Below, piece by piece: positions 42,661 through 53,496 of a DNA stretch of 64,000 nt. The notes under the pieces are model-generated. The model ran no database searches and was not told the DNA's origin. It saw nothing but the letters and a program-made list of their open reading frames with translations. The position numbers and the translations under genes are program-made. Each line of letters opens with the position of its first letter. Position 1 is the stretch's first letter. Origin of the DNA: Lyophyllum atratum (Eukaryota; Basidiomycota; Agaricomycetes; Agaricales; Lyophyllaceae); assembly GCA_014905825.1 (NCBI GenBank), contig JACGCN010000076.1, forward strand, positions 61,585 through 125,584, written 5' to 3'.

Positions 42661-43257
42661 AGGTGGGGAAGGAAAGAATGATTGAATGTATAGTACTACA
42701 CGGCGTTAAGCAGGAGTGCCAAGACACTGTCGACGCCTCAAACCAATCCCAAAGTACGAGCCTCGCAGGGTCCACACCCGACCTCCAGTGTACTCTAGCC
42801 ATAGAGAGGCGGTGTCACGCGAGAATACTAGTAACATCGCTTCGCATTTGGTTTCGTTTTTCCTCCGGTATCAAAACTGCCAATCGGCTGCATCGTATCG
42901 TTCATGGCCGTCGGAAAACTACCGGATGCCGGAGGTGACCATTAATACGTGATACTACCTCCGCAGCCGACCACATTGAGGAGCTCCGAGGAAGGATCAG
43001 AGACATTACCGTATGATCCCATATTATAAACCACAAAGCACAGGATGCCGGGAATCCAATGTTTGAGGATTTTTAATCGGTCGTTTTATCACCGCCATAG
43101 TGACCACATCCCTATCACTGCCGAATGTTAAGAGGGCATATCTCAACCGCACAGTCCGTATGTCCACCGTGAGATAAGCAGCAATTAGGCGAACACCATA
43201 TGATAAAACCGGGCCCTTGGTAGCTTAACCTTCAGATACACCTCACAGGCGACGAAC
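42661..43257. other. No gene seen
   Basis: Nothing supported; short frames only. Confidence 0.3.
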
Positions 43258-44420
43258 TCCGTCTCGGCGATACCGCAGAAAAAGCCTACAATGAACCTCG
43301 ACATCCACCGGTTTCCCGCCTAGCAGCGTATTCGTAGCAACGGCATTGCAGACAATTAATCGAACCTCAGAGTCGGCGAGAGAACAAGATGATTACGGAG
43401 TCGAACGGCGCTCGAACGCCGCAAAATAAATGCGGGAAGTGGATCCGCCCGTCCAAGTATCCTTGGTGAACATCTTAAAAAGGTGTCCCTCATTGCCGCG
43501 GTCCGCATCATTAGCAACATCCAGCCGTAATCAAAGTAATATCAGACGACAAACCGGGCGTGGAGCAGAGAAACTCCATACACGCGAAGAAATCGAATTC
43601 GGTGATACGGCAAAGCCAGTCTAGTTTTGACGGACATAACAAATCACCGGTAGCCCTCTTAGAAGCGTATTCCTGGCAACGCAAACGCAGACGATCAAGA
43701 AAACCTCGCGGTCAGCGGGCGAACTGGGCGATTACTGTGTGGAACAGTGGTCGAATAGATACTATAAATCAAGTTCATACAAGAAGCCAATAACGCGGGT
43801 CACCACCAGATGGTTCGAAGGATTTCATCGAGGCGTTGCAGTAGCGAGCTCATAATCGACATCAATATGCACTGGTGCTCTGCATAGAATTTAGAATATC
43901 CGTACATTGTGATCATGCAAAGCCGCACGGTTACACGAACCGCACTGTCGGCGAGCGACTTGGACGACTACGGCGGGGAATGACTCGAATTCCAGCAGGT
44001 CCTACGTGTAGATGACATCGCTGGTCGTGGCCTCCTTTCTCCAGCTTGGCAGAGGATATCAGATGAGCCGTGCAGAAAAGCAAATTAAATCTAAACGCCG
44101 AACCAAGCCCACGACACCTCGCGTACACGCTCAAGGCGAATGATCCATCTCGGCGATATAGCATCTCGAGCTTATATTTGATATCTAACCCACCGGTGTC
44201 CCGGTCAGAAGCGTATCCGTGGGAACGAAACCGCGGACCATTAGGCTGGTGGATGAACGCACGATTGCACGAATAGACGATCTGACAATTATACAATGCG
44301 ACATACCTCGCTGTCAGCGAGCTAACCGGACGATTACGAGTTGGAATCGCTGTCGAATGCCACGACCTCCACTGTACCGCCTCGTTTATCCACCTCAGCG
44401 GAGGGCGTTGACGCACATGT
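43258..44420. repeat. Degenerate long tandem repeats
   Basis: A unit with CGGCGATA.CG, CACCGGT, AGAAGCGTAT and CGAACTGGACGATTACG-like blocks recurs starting near 43258, 43597 and 44147, with a partial copy around 43935-43990. The order of blocks is kept while the sequence is much diverged. Confidence 0.55.
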
Positions 44421-45049
44421 CGCCCAGACCATATGCTGATGTCAGCGGAAACTAGCCAAAATCGGATAACTTCGGCGAACGACACGCTGAGCCGACAAAG
44501 TCCCGGCTAGACTCTAGTCCCATGCATCAGTCCTGAGTTACGGGAGAATATTACGTAGAGCACTGAGCGGCAGTCCAGAGCGTAAGGCCGAAGAGGGCTT
44601 CCTTACGAGGATCGCTAGCTATAAGCCTCAATCACGATGGCAATTCAATACCCTGCACCTCGTGAGTTTTTTTTACGCGGGGTTTCTTCTGTTGGAGTGT
44701 GGTTTAGCCCCAGCACCGGTGCATTTAATTGCCAAAGCGCAGCACGTGTGTGTTCGTTGCCTTGGCACTTTTATTTATCTATGCGCTCCTTTGTAGACTG
44801 CGCAGTCACGCACATTTCGCACTTCATCATCGATGACACGGTTTTCCCCCATCATCTCCTTCCTCCCTTCCTGTCTCTGCTTCCCTCTTCATCCTACACC
44901 ACAATCAATCACACACAACCATCCACTGCTCGACAAGCCGCAACTATAATCCCTTCCAACCACCAGTACCAAAAATAAATCAGCGCAACGTATGGTAGTA
45001 TCGACAATAATCCAAACTACTATTTCATAAACAATCAACCCCTCCTCGG
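44421..45049. other. Intergenic, then leader of the next gene
   Basis: No gene to about 44840; then CT/CA-rich leader sequence (CTTCCTCCCTTCCTGTC, CACACAACCATCCACTGC). A 12-codon upstream frame (ATG at 44992) precedes the main ATG at 45050. Confidence 0.4.
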
Positions 45050-45448
45050 ATGACAAGACCGTTGAGCAGGGAATCGAGAACCCCCCCTCGGCATCACCGG
45101 CTTGCCGGCCGGGCTACCAACCAACCTCCGTCTTCGCCGCCACGGAGGGGGGGGGAGTCGGTAGTCACTTCAGCGGCCGCCGCCCAGGACGAGGACACAC
45201 ACAACAACAATTCGTGCTGGCAAAGATGCGCAGTAGATGCGCAGTACCTGCTGGAAGGCAAGCAAGAAGCTGAGGCTGACTCCGGTCACTCTATTGACTC
45301 CAGAAACCTCGAAGACCACGGGAGACTGGACGAGGATGACGATGAGGTAGAGTTTGATGAGGGTGAGGATGAATCGGATGACAATGAAGAGGACGAGATG
45401 GAAGTGGATGACGGGGAGGAAAACTCCGAGTTAGAGAAGAAGGAATGA
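45050..45448 (+). CDS. Acidic low-complexity protein (132 aa)
   Basis: ATG at 45050 (MTRPLSRESRTPPRHHRL), a basic N-terminal third, then an Asp/Glu-rich half (LDEDDDEVEFDEGEDES) ending ENSELEKKE before TGA at 45446. A good CT-rich leader supports expression. The downstream 470 bp are expanded copies of the acidic part with stops, so the gene may once have been longer or may be spliced further. No known domain. Confidence 0.45.
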   Translation: MTRPLSRESRTPPRHHRLAGRATNQPPSSPPRRGGESVVTSAAAAQDEDTHNNNSCWQRCAVDAQYLLEGKQEAEADSGHSIDSRNLEDHGRLDEDDDEVEFDEGEDESDDNEEDEMEVDDGEENSELEKKE

Positions 45449-45922
45449 GATGAGATGGAAATTGGTGACTCGGAAGAAGACTCCGAGTCGGACGATTAGG
45501 AAGACGAGGAGAACATAGTGGAGGAGAACAAAGTGGAGGAGAACAAAGAGGAGGAGAAGGAAGATGGAAGTTGATGACTCGGAGTCTTCCTCCGAGTCGG
45601 ACGATTAGGAAGACGAGGAGAACAAAGTGGAGGAGAACAAAGTGGAGGAGAAGAAAGTGGAGGAGAACAAAGTGGAGGAGAACAAAGTGGAGGAGAACAA
45701 AGTGGAGGAGAACAAAGTGGAGGAGAACAAAGAGGAGGAGAAGGAATAAGATGAGATGGAAGTTGATGACTCGGAGGAAAACTCCGAGTTAGAGAAGAAG
45801 GAATGAGATGAGATGGAAATTGATGACTCGGAGGAACACTCCGAGTCGGAGGCGAAGGATGAGGACGAGAACGAGAACGGCGACTCGGAGAAAGGCCCTG
45901 AGGAGGAGGATGAGAGAGAGTA
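45449..45922 (+). repeat. Acidic coding-type repeats with a 15-bp minisatellite
   Basis: The block GATGACTCGGAGGAA..TCCGAGT recurs four times (near 45465, 45570, 45765, 45825), twice forming GACTCGGA..TCCGAGTC hairpins. Between them GTGGAGGAGAACAAA repeats with a 15-bp period, about ten units (45515-45735), giving VEENK in one frame. The last block (45800-45922) is again acidic. Confidence 0.65.
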
Positions 45923-46064
45923 GGAGGATCAAGCCAAGAAAACCGGGAGGGGGCTTTTGCGCTACACGGCTATTTTGTATATTTTCTTCAATTGTATTGT
46001 AGATAACTGCAATTACCAAAACGGTGTATCCATCTGAGCTCCCGACGCAATAGTTATGTTGTAG

Positions 46065-47030
46065 CCCACACGGCAAATTTTCCCATCTTTAGATGGGCCG
46101 GCCCACCGGACAGTAGACCAGCCAGGTCATGAATAGTCCTGCTCTGCTTGTTGGCCGGACCATCCCCAGAAAAAATCTGGTTCCCCGTCTGGCCCAACCA
46201 GAAATACGGATTCTGGCATCTGGGCCAGTCCATCCACGGACAATCTGGTCCAGCTGCCAAGTTATTCTGAAGAGATTTTCGAGATTTTACCATTTCGCTT
46301 AGTTATCGCCAAGGTTAAAAATGTTCACCCTTCCCAGCACTGCAAGGTTTCCATCTCAACCAACACATTGTCGATGAAAATATTGCCATCATCACCATCA
46401 TATCAGCCGCCATCAAGTCCATCCCCCCACCTTTCCGCCGCCATCCAGCCCAAGCAATACACTCCATTTTCGGCAGAATATTTTCAGCAATTCGAAAGAT
46501 GGATGAATGAAGACAAGAGCAGGACTACCCGTGCTGCACCTTCTCTAGCCATATGCAGGGTTTCCATTCCATCCGCAGTTATGCCGGACAATTGTGCAGA
46601 CTCAGGAAGATCTCTGAGGACAAGGGGAAGGTGGGTCTAAGGTTGAGGAAGGTTTATGCGTAGTTTGTATGCAGTTTGTTTTCGATGAAAGGTATAGTGT
46701 TCAGGAATCTCTTTCCTAGCCGTCAGTTCATATTCCCAGTGAAATACTAGGCGAGCGCAGTTGAGAAAATTTGTGAGCTCGGAAAAATTCAGTCAACTTC
46801 GTGGGTGGTCCGGCCCAGCCAAAGGATCAGGTGGATCGTCCGGCCCAACCGAAGGATTCTATAGATGGTCCGGCCCCAAGTTACGAACACGTTCTTTTTG
46901 GGCGAGCCCAGCGACCAGACGTTTTCTGGGGATGGTCCGGCCGACGAGCAGATCAGGACTATTCATAGACGGGCTGGCCCGCTGGTGGATGGGCCGGCCC
47001 TTCTAAAGGTGGGAAAATCTGTGGTGTGGT
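46065..47030. mobile_element. Fold-back element with about 150-200-bp inverted ends
   Basis: The left end (CACACGGCAAATTTTCCCAT) and right end (GGTGGGAAAATCTGTGGTGT) are inverted copies. The match continues through GATGGGCCGGCCC, GACTATTCATGA, GGCCGGACCATCCCCAGAAA and their inverses at 46910-47022. The interior (46270-46790) contains a short gene-like frame. Copies of GGTCCGGCCC also recur within the right arm. Confidence 0.65.
46374..46640 (+). CDS. Short frame inside the fold-back element (88 aa)
   Basis: ATG at 46374: MKILPSSPSYQPPSSPSPHL, then FSAEYFQQFERWMNEDKSR. A short CA/CT-rich leader precedes it. It may be the cargo or the remnant of a transposase; neither can be shown. It has no recognised domain. 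Confidence 0.35.
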   Translation: MKILPSSPSYQPPSSPSPHLSAAIQPKQYTPFSAEYFQQFERWMNEDKSRTTRAAPSLAICRVSIPSAVMPDNCADSGRSLRTRGRWV

Positions 47031-47478
47031 CTAGAACAAATACAAGAGGGAGAGCTCCTCTACATAAACACATAGTGGCGGTTGGAACATCTATGTACCT
47101 ACTATATCTCACGCACTCACATCAACCCTGGCCCGAAGAGCATCTCCTTTGAAAGTTTCTCAATTACTCCCTCCAGTCTATGAATTGCTACCGGCTGCAC
47201 CACCTCGTCCAATCTTGTTCAACCGATAGCGGAAACACCTTTATTATCGTAATTGTTCGTATATCTACACAAAACATTAGACCTTTCTCCACTGCCGCAC
47301 TACAGCCGAATAAGGTCGGAGCCAGTCCAGCGAAGTTACGGACGGTAGGGAATACTAGCAACACGTTCACTAAAACACGTTCAATAGGACTAGAAACGAT
47401 CTCGTCATGTACCTTCGGACTATGTAGAACACTGTAACCATAGAAAACAGAATGTGAAGGGGTGGACCAGCTAGTGCA

Positions 47479-47715
47479 GTCAACCGTCCGTCCCGTCCGT
47501 CTTTGAGGTTTCCCGGCCCGGGACGAAATTAGTCGGGCTGAGGAGACCAAGGACTACAGTCTTCTGGAAAATGAGGACGGATATCCTACAGGTACCTGGC
47601 GCGTATCTGGGCATTTCATCCTCCGGACGGAATGGATCAGTCCTCTGGAAAGCCTGCCTGGGACGAGACGGGACTACAGTCGACTAGTGGACTGTAGTCC
47701 GGACGGACGGTTGAC
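47479..47715. mobile_element. 237-bp inverted-repeat element
   Basis: GTCAACCGTCCGTCC at 47479-47493 is exactly inverted at 47701-47715. Inside lies GACTACAGTC..GACTGTAGTC. The left neighbour TATGTAGAACACTGT (47424-47438) is an end of the CAGTGTTCTACATA family, so two element types are side by side. Confidence 0.6.
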
Positions 47716-48735
47716 AGCCCTGGGACCAGCACGGCTGCACAGCGCCACCACGGTCAGATATCCTTGCTTTTGTTATTCGCAATGGGGTCCCGGCGGCGCC
47801 GCATGCGGGAGCAAGGTATTACATCAAGCCCGCAAACCGCACGATGAATATGATATAGAGAGATATACACCGCCATAGCCACCATGAAATTAATCATGGT
47901 TTGATCAAAATTTCATCATGAATCAAAGACAAAAACGTTGATTACCGCGGTCGGTGGTCATGTTAATCTGACTTTACGTTTATGATCCGCATGTCATCTG
48001 ATGGCGGTGTCTCATCGACGGCAGTCGTTCTCCTACGGCTCCGGCTTCCGGAATCATGATTACGTATTCGTGCGATGTTGTCGGAATTTCGCTGGAGATG
48101 GCGGCTGAAGAGCACAATGTCGGCTATTGTCGCTTACCGTCATCTCTTGAAGCGCAAAGACTTTCTGATGTTTCCCATCCGCAGTACCGTATGTGTAGAA
48201 ACGCTTGGGTAGTTGGGAGAGAGCCTGTTTTTACTAACGAACACAAGTTGCTCTGCGGAAGAGTCCACTCGCCGAATGCTTTGGATATCACTCGTTACCA
48301 ACACTTTCTGCATCGCTCTAGATTGGGCAAACTTGGTGCGGTGCAGCAAATTTCCAAACGCCGGATATGTAGAGGATAGCGATACCCGGAATGGACGAGC
48401 GTAGAATCCTCGATACGCGGGGCTCCTCATGTGACGTACGTATCACTCGATTACCTGGCCACGTGAGAAGAATGCGTGGGCCTTGGGCCTTCAATAACGT
48501 TGAGGTCGATGGTTGTCTGAATTCCGCTGGGAGATGAATAGAACGAGCGTCAATCAGTTCGGCTAGAAGTTTTACGCCAAAAACCAATCTCAAGCGCGCA
48601 TCCTCACACACGGCACATCACGACATTTCTAGCCCGACGAATGACATCACATGTTCACAGTGGAGATTACGCAGGCTCGATCACAAAGCAAAATGGGTAC
48701 ATATGTTCTAGCCTGCCGGGCAAGATGTGTTTTCT
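47716..48735. other. No confident gene
   Basis: Frames of about 100 codons on both strands (48056-48430) have unlikely composition and no splice or leader signals. Confidence 0.3.
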
Positions 48736-48918
48736 ATGAATAAACCAGCCCGGGGGGTAAATGACTGGATATGCGATCTGACCAGACTTTCGAGTCAGAA
48801 AATATTCTGGAAAGACCGGTCTGTGGAGATAACTTTTAACCCGATAGACCTGATTGATGTGCATATCCGTGAGCATCACATTTACGGCTATGGATCGAAG
48901 TATATCAGCAGTCGATAA
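48736..48918 (+). CDS. Short open frame, possibly an exon (60 aa)
   Basis: ATG at 48736 reads MNKPARGVNDWICDLTRL, then FWKDRSVEITFNPIDLID, a protein-like composition. It has no leader, relative or domain. Confidence 0.25.
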   Translation: MNKPARGVNDWICDLTRLSSQKIFWKDRSVEITFNPIDLIDVHIREHHIYGYGSKYISSR

Positions 48919-48966
48919 TGTTCTATCGAGTCAACGCACAAATCTTTACACAGACCTTATGCAAAT

Positions 48967-49218
48967 CTACACGGTATCGTCCCCTCGGCCGTGCACCTCC
49001 GCCGTGCACGATTTTTCTCTTGCTCGGTGCCCGTTCGATGACTTCCTCAGCTGTTTCCCCTCCAGGGTCCAGCTTCCCCTTGAATACAACCACCGCCACA
49101 GATGACGTTCGTTATATTGCCAGTAGGCCGAGCCCGTTTCTGGCTGGATGCTGTTTGGGCACCTGGGAGGAGACTGCGGCGGCTTGTTTTGGGTGCTGGT
49201 AAAACAGCGGCGACTCAT
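48967..49218 (-). CDS. Short open frame (83 aa)
   Basis: ATG at 49218 reads MSRRCFTSTQNKPPQSPPR, then SAYWQYNERHLWRWLY and a basic tail. No supporting leader or relative. Confidence 0.25.
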   Translation of the reverse strand: MSRRCFTSTQNKPPQSPPRCPNSIQPETGSAYWQYNERHLWRWLYSRGSWTLEGKQLRKSSNGHRAREKSCTAEVHGRGDDTV

Positions 49219-50159
49219 GGACTGCTCTTAGGTCTGTTAATTAATACTCGAAAGTTCGGTAGGGGCATCTGTAGCTTCTGCTATCGTAGTAATGACGGTG
49301 GGTGATATGTAAAGGCATGATGCTTGAAGAGTTGAAGCCGAATATCAAATGTGTCAAACCTGATATTTATCGATTCATGGTGGCAAGACGAATAGCTCTT
49401 TCATAGTAGCGAGAAAAATATCTTCTCTAATGGCACCACAGAACGTTTTTGCTACCGAATAGCGCCGGGAACTTGCGAGCAGACTGTCCTCCTCACAAAT
49501 ATGCGGGCAGACCGGTCTGCTCGCAATACTTTTCCCCACTGTCCGGTCACTTCCTATATCCAGTCACTTTGTCAGGGGGCCGGTCACTTGGTCTGGTGGC
49601 CGGTCGATTTCTATAAAACTAGTTTTGCCCGGCAGGCTAGAACACATATTTGAATCACTTAAAAGCAAACAACACAAAAACAAACAAACAATTTCCCCCC
49701 GCCGCCCCCACCCCACCCACACCCCGAGTATAGGACACAAAAACCAAATAAACAATCGTCCCCCCACTCCCCCCAGCCTCCACCCCCCCACCTACTGCAC
49801 TTAAGACAATTCGCTAACAAGGACTTCTTCCTACCCGCTATTGCAGCGTCTCCTCAGAGAATCAACCTCGAGAGCCTGAGCGTGCGTTTCGGCATTGCCT
49901 ATATTAGTGTGTGTAGCAGGGACGAGGGTGGTCTTCGTGGCTGGATAAACCGTGCGCGTCTGTCCGCCTAGAAGCCAGAAGTTAGAAACAGCTTGTCCAA
50001 TGGCTTGTACTCTCGCTGAAATGAAAATAATCCGGTTCGGAGCTCACCTAACGCTTTCCTGAAGACAGCGTGTTTGAATTTACCGAACTCTCTAACCTAG
50101 CGCTCCAACACTTCGAATTTACCAAATCATCCAAGTGTCGTCACCGAGCGCGGTTGACA
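49219..50159. other. No gene seen
   Basis: Contains a C-rich stretch (49690-49800) and a TCGAATTTACC.AA duplication (50075-50125); nothing coding supported. Confidence 0.35.
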
Positions 50160-50245
50160 ATGACTTCGGCGGTCACGGGGACATCTTCGGCGGTCGCGGT
50201 GATATCTTCGGTGGTCGCGGGAACATCTTTGATGGTCGCAAACGT
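50160..50245 (+). repeat. 21-24-bp tandem repeat
   Basis: TCTTCGGCGGTCGCGGTGA recurs about four times; in one frame it reads GDIFGGRGDIFGGRGNIFDG. Confidence 0.7.
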
Positions 50246-50521
50246 GGGAGAGGGGGGTCATGCGACGGACTGGGTCCTGTGCGCGACAATCGACCCGCAA
50301 CGACCACGGTCGAAAAGACGGCTTTCTACTACGGGGGTCATTACAGGAGCTAGGTTTCCCCCGGCAGTGGTAGACTCCAGCTTCCCGTCCTCCGAACGAA
50401 GTCGCTTCATCCCCCCTGGAATCTAGACGAGTTAGGCGCCTGAGCGCCCGGCTCCCCCCCCCCGGTGCCGATCCCCGGGTCTCCGCGCCACAATGGGGAT
50501 AGCAGGTACACCTGCGTCTCA

Positions 50522-51265
50522 TTAGGCGCGGAGGGACAGCGAAACACCCTCTGACTTCACTGAAGCCTGGGAAGTCGAAGCCTCCGACCCACCGCGTCGC
50601 GCCGGCGCTTTCCGGGTGGCGGGTATACTTGCCAGCTTGTCCCCCAGCAACAATCTCTTGGTCGCCGGCAGGCGGTCGTCCTTCCTCGTGAGATCGCTCA
50701 GTACGAAGGCCCTGTCTGGTAAGGTTCCAAATTTGTATAGTAGCTCAAGTGCGATAACAGCGAGCTCCCAGACGTCCACGGCCTGGTGTCTTCCACTTTC
50801 CGGGGCGGAGTAGAATGGCGTTCCTATAGGAGAGCCGGACGCGACCAGTAGAAGGCTCGGGTTGGATGGCATACGGTTCTGTCTCCATTCGAGGGTCTCC
50901 GCTCGGGCAGTCGCGAGCCTAGTTGAGATAGAGGGCATGAAGTCGCGTTCGAGGATGCCTATCCAGTTATTGCAGTGTGTACGCAGCTGGGTCCTCTCGT
51001 CGTCAGATACCCCAGAGATCCACTCCCCGACGAGGTCTCCTTGCAAACAACGATGGAGGACAGTGGGTGTGCGTAGTTCCTCCATCTGCCCGCGCAGCTC
51101 TGGGGGTGGCAGGTACACCTGCGCCCTATTGCGGCGCGGAGCGATAGTTGCAGCCCCCACGCCGTGCCACCGCCTTGGGGGTGGCAGGTATACCTGCGCC
51201 CCAGTGGCGACGGCGAGTGCTCCAACTGCATGGTCGGAGTCGGCGGGAGTCAGCCCCCGGAACAT
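50522..51265 (-). pseudogene. Protein-kinase fragment with hairpin insertions
   Basis: The minus-strand frame of 247 codons contains GTPFYSAPESGRHQAVDVWE and LAVIALELLYKFG. These correspond to the end of a protein-kinase activation segment (T-x-x-Y-x-A-P-E) and the helix F region (D-x-W-x-x-x-V). The catalytic HRD and DFG parts and the nucleotide-binding lobe are absent, so it cannot be an active kinase. Upstream GEWISGVSDDERTQLRTHCN is unassigned. Hairpin copies at 51091-51213 are read as AQVYLPPPE-type residues at the N-terminus, and another copy lies just past the C-terminus. A decayed kinase-domain gene is the best reading. Confidence 0.55.
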
Positions 51266-51339
51266 CGATCCGGTAGAAGGCCCGACGCAAGATGTCCTGG
51301 GTTTTCTTTAGGTAGTGGGGTTGTACCTAAGGGGCGGGT

Positions 51340-51940
51340 TCAGCGGGTGCTGTGTCCTCCCTCCAGAAAACCGCTTTGCAAGCGTAGAATGTCTTGCGGT
51401 GAGCCATCTATTCCCAACGGCGCGTACGCAGCTCTTTTCCAAAATCGATATGCTGCCTGACGGGCGTCTGGATTGGCCATGTATTGCATCCGAAGACGGC
51501 GTGCATCCGCTTTCTGAACGATGTAACCGTAGTCGGCCAGTTCTGCTTGACGCTGCAGACTGCGTGCGTCGACGATGTGACGGCTGCTTGTTGGAGGTGA
51601 TGTATTCTGCACATCTAGATCGGTTTCGGTGTGGTGGCCTTGTTGGGAAAACTGGCCGAAATAGTCCGGGGTCTGAATGATGATGTCATCCACCGTGTGG
51701 AACAATCGCTTATGTCCTTGCTGCTGGTGCGGGCGTTGGTGCATAGCAAACAGCGCTACTGCCCCTTCGACCGTTGACTCGACACCGAGACGGCGTACAT
51801 CTTCCTTCCACTTGGTAAATATGCCGTCCAGGAGTTCATTCTGTCCCAACGGACTCTGTTCCGCCAAGGTTGGATGCCCGCTCGGTCGGTGAATTTTGGT
51901 CTTACAGTGCTCGACATTTGTTCGTTCTGAACCATGCCTG
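51340..51940 (-). pseudogene. Unidentified gene fragment
   Basis: The minus-strand frame has protein-like composition: NELLDGIFTKWKEDVRRLGV, STVEGAVALFAMHQRPHQQQ, FHTVDDIIIQTPDYFGQF and QKADARRLRMQYMANPDARQ to a stop at 51340. It runs upstream through hairpin copies, so the true N-terminus is unknown. No family recognised. Confidence 0.4.
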
Positions 51941-52225
51941 CCCCTCCGCGCCGATCTCCGGCTCTCCGCACCGCAATGGGGATAGCAGGTACACCTGCGT
52001 TCCCTTGGGCGCGGAGGGAGCTCGCGAACACTCGCCGACTTCGCCGAAGCCCCGGTGGTCGAAACCTCCGGCCCACCGTGCCGCGCCGGCGCCTTCGGGG
52101 TGGCAGGTAAATCGCCTGCAAAGCAAACATTATTGCCACCTCGGAAGACGCGGTGGCCCAATCGGCAACACCGTGACGCTTTGGGGATGGCAGCAAAATC
52201 TGCGTCCCATTGCGGCGCGTGGGAG

Positions 52226-52345
52226 GAAGAACGATTTTCTCCGCTTCCGGTGCCGATGGCCCGTCGCGGTAATGCGGAATTAACTCATGAAGGTCCGCCA
52301 GCTGGTCTCTCGTCCACAATAACATCTGCCAACGCTCGCCAATAC
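52226..52345 (-). pseudogene. Family A2 C-terminal exon fragment
   Basis: Reads SRIGERWQMLLWTRDQLADL, then HELIPHYRDG, matching SRIGERWDKLLWTRDEVEDL of the 10-kb gene. The acceptor before it reads CTTAAT instead of TTAGTGAAT, and a hairpin copy (52172-52225) follows directly. Confidence 0.55.
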
Positions 52346-52474
52346 GAGATTAAGCAGTACACAGCAAACCACCTGAAGATCCTCCCAATAGAAGCTTTTT
52401 TCGCCAAACCGAAGTCCAGAGCTGCGACCATCCAGACCCGAGGTAATCACAGCAGATTCAAAACAATGTTAGAT

Positions 52475-53383
52475 TTAGTCGACCTGGTTGATCTCCTGCT
52501 CTGCATGCGTACCCTTCGCAATGTCGCTGTTGTCGTTCTTCTCGGTACCAGAATCTTTATTGTCGTCCGGTGTGGTCTCCGGACTGTCGCGGTAATGTCG
52601 AAAGAACTCCAGAAGGTCCTCCACCTCGTCTCTCCATGTGCAGCGTACTGAGACGTAGCGCCTCGACTTCAATCACGTGCTCGACAGCAAGATCGAGTAG
52701 TCCGGCTGTCCTCAGCATCTGTACGCGAGCGAGATGGTATGCTTCCTCTCTTCAGGTGTTCGGCGTGAGCGAAACGGCGGGCTTCATCACTCCGTACGAT
52801 GAAACGATCCCCGGCTCTCCGCGCCGCAATTGGGGTGGCAGGAAGACCTGCGTCCCCTTGCGGCACCAAGGGATGGGGGGACGCCCACCGATCCCACGGA
52901 ACCCAGGAGCTGGAGGGCCTCGGCCAACTGCGCCGAGGCGCCGCCTTGGGGGTGGCTGGTACACCTGCGTCCCATCGGCGGCGGTAAAATTCCGCCAAGA
53001 GCTAGAGAGGCGCGATGAGTGCGTTTCTCCTGGATTTGCACTCGGCTTGGAAATGGGGTATACGAATTTCTGAGGCACGGAAGAACCACTGGATACTGAC
53101 GAGATTCCAGCGGCGGGGTGTGACGCCAGATTGTTATCGGCTTCTACGTGCTGCGTGCTGGTGTTGGTCGCGTCTTTCTCCTGAAATGCGGCCTCGTCAA
53201 CCTTGCTGAGTTTCACGACCTTTCTCCTGGTTGGCTCTGTCGTTGACTCTAGTTCATCAGCGTTGTCATCGACGTCCTTGATGTCGTCAGCAAGAGTCTC
53301 GCGAATGACGGTCTGGTCGGGAATGTCTACCTGTGCGATCTTCAGCTTGCGCAGCGTCTTGGAAGCCTTCGACTGACCGCGCA
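52475..53383 (-). pseudogene. Family A2 gene, second copy, interrupted by hairpins
   Basis: From the N-terminal side: IAQVDIPDQTVIRETLADD (10-kb copy: FAQVDSPDQTVMRGVDPRE), HVEADNNLASHPAAGIS, VPQKFVYPISKPSANPGETH, then two hairpin copies (52936-52985 and 52817-52866) where the other gene has its exon 1 end, and a C-terminal exon at 52475-52640 (RDEVEDLLEFFRHYRD, TPDDNKDSGTEKND). The DNA between shows the hairpins replacing or invading the intron/exon junction. The coding blocks are well kept, so the loss is recent or the hairpins are tolerated. Confidence 0.55.
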
Positions 53384-53496
53384 AGGCCGTCGCGTTGGGG
53401 GTAGCAGGTATACCTACGTCCCATTGGCGACGGCCAGTGCTGCAACTGGGAAGCCAGAAGAGCAGCAGCCACCAGCTGTAACGGGGGTGTTGGGCG

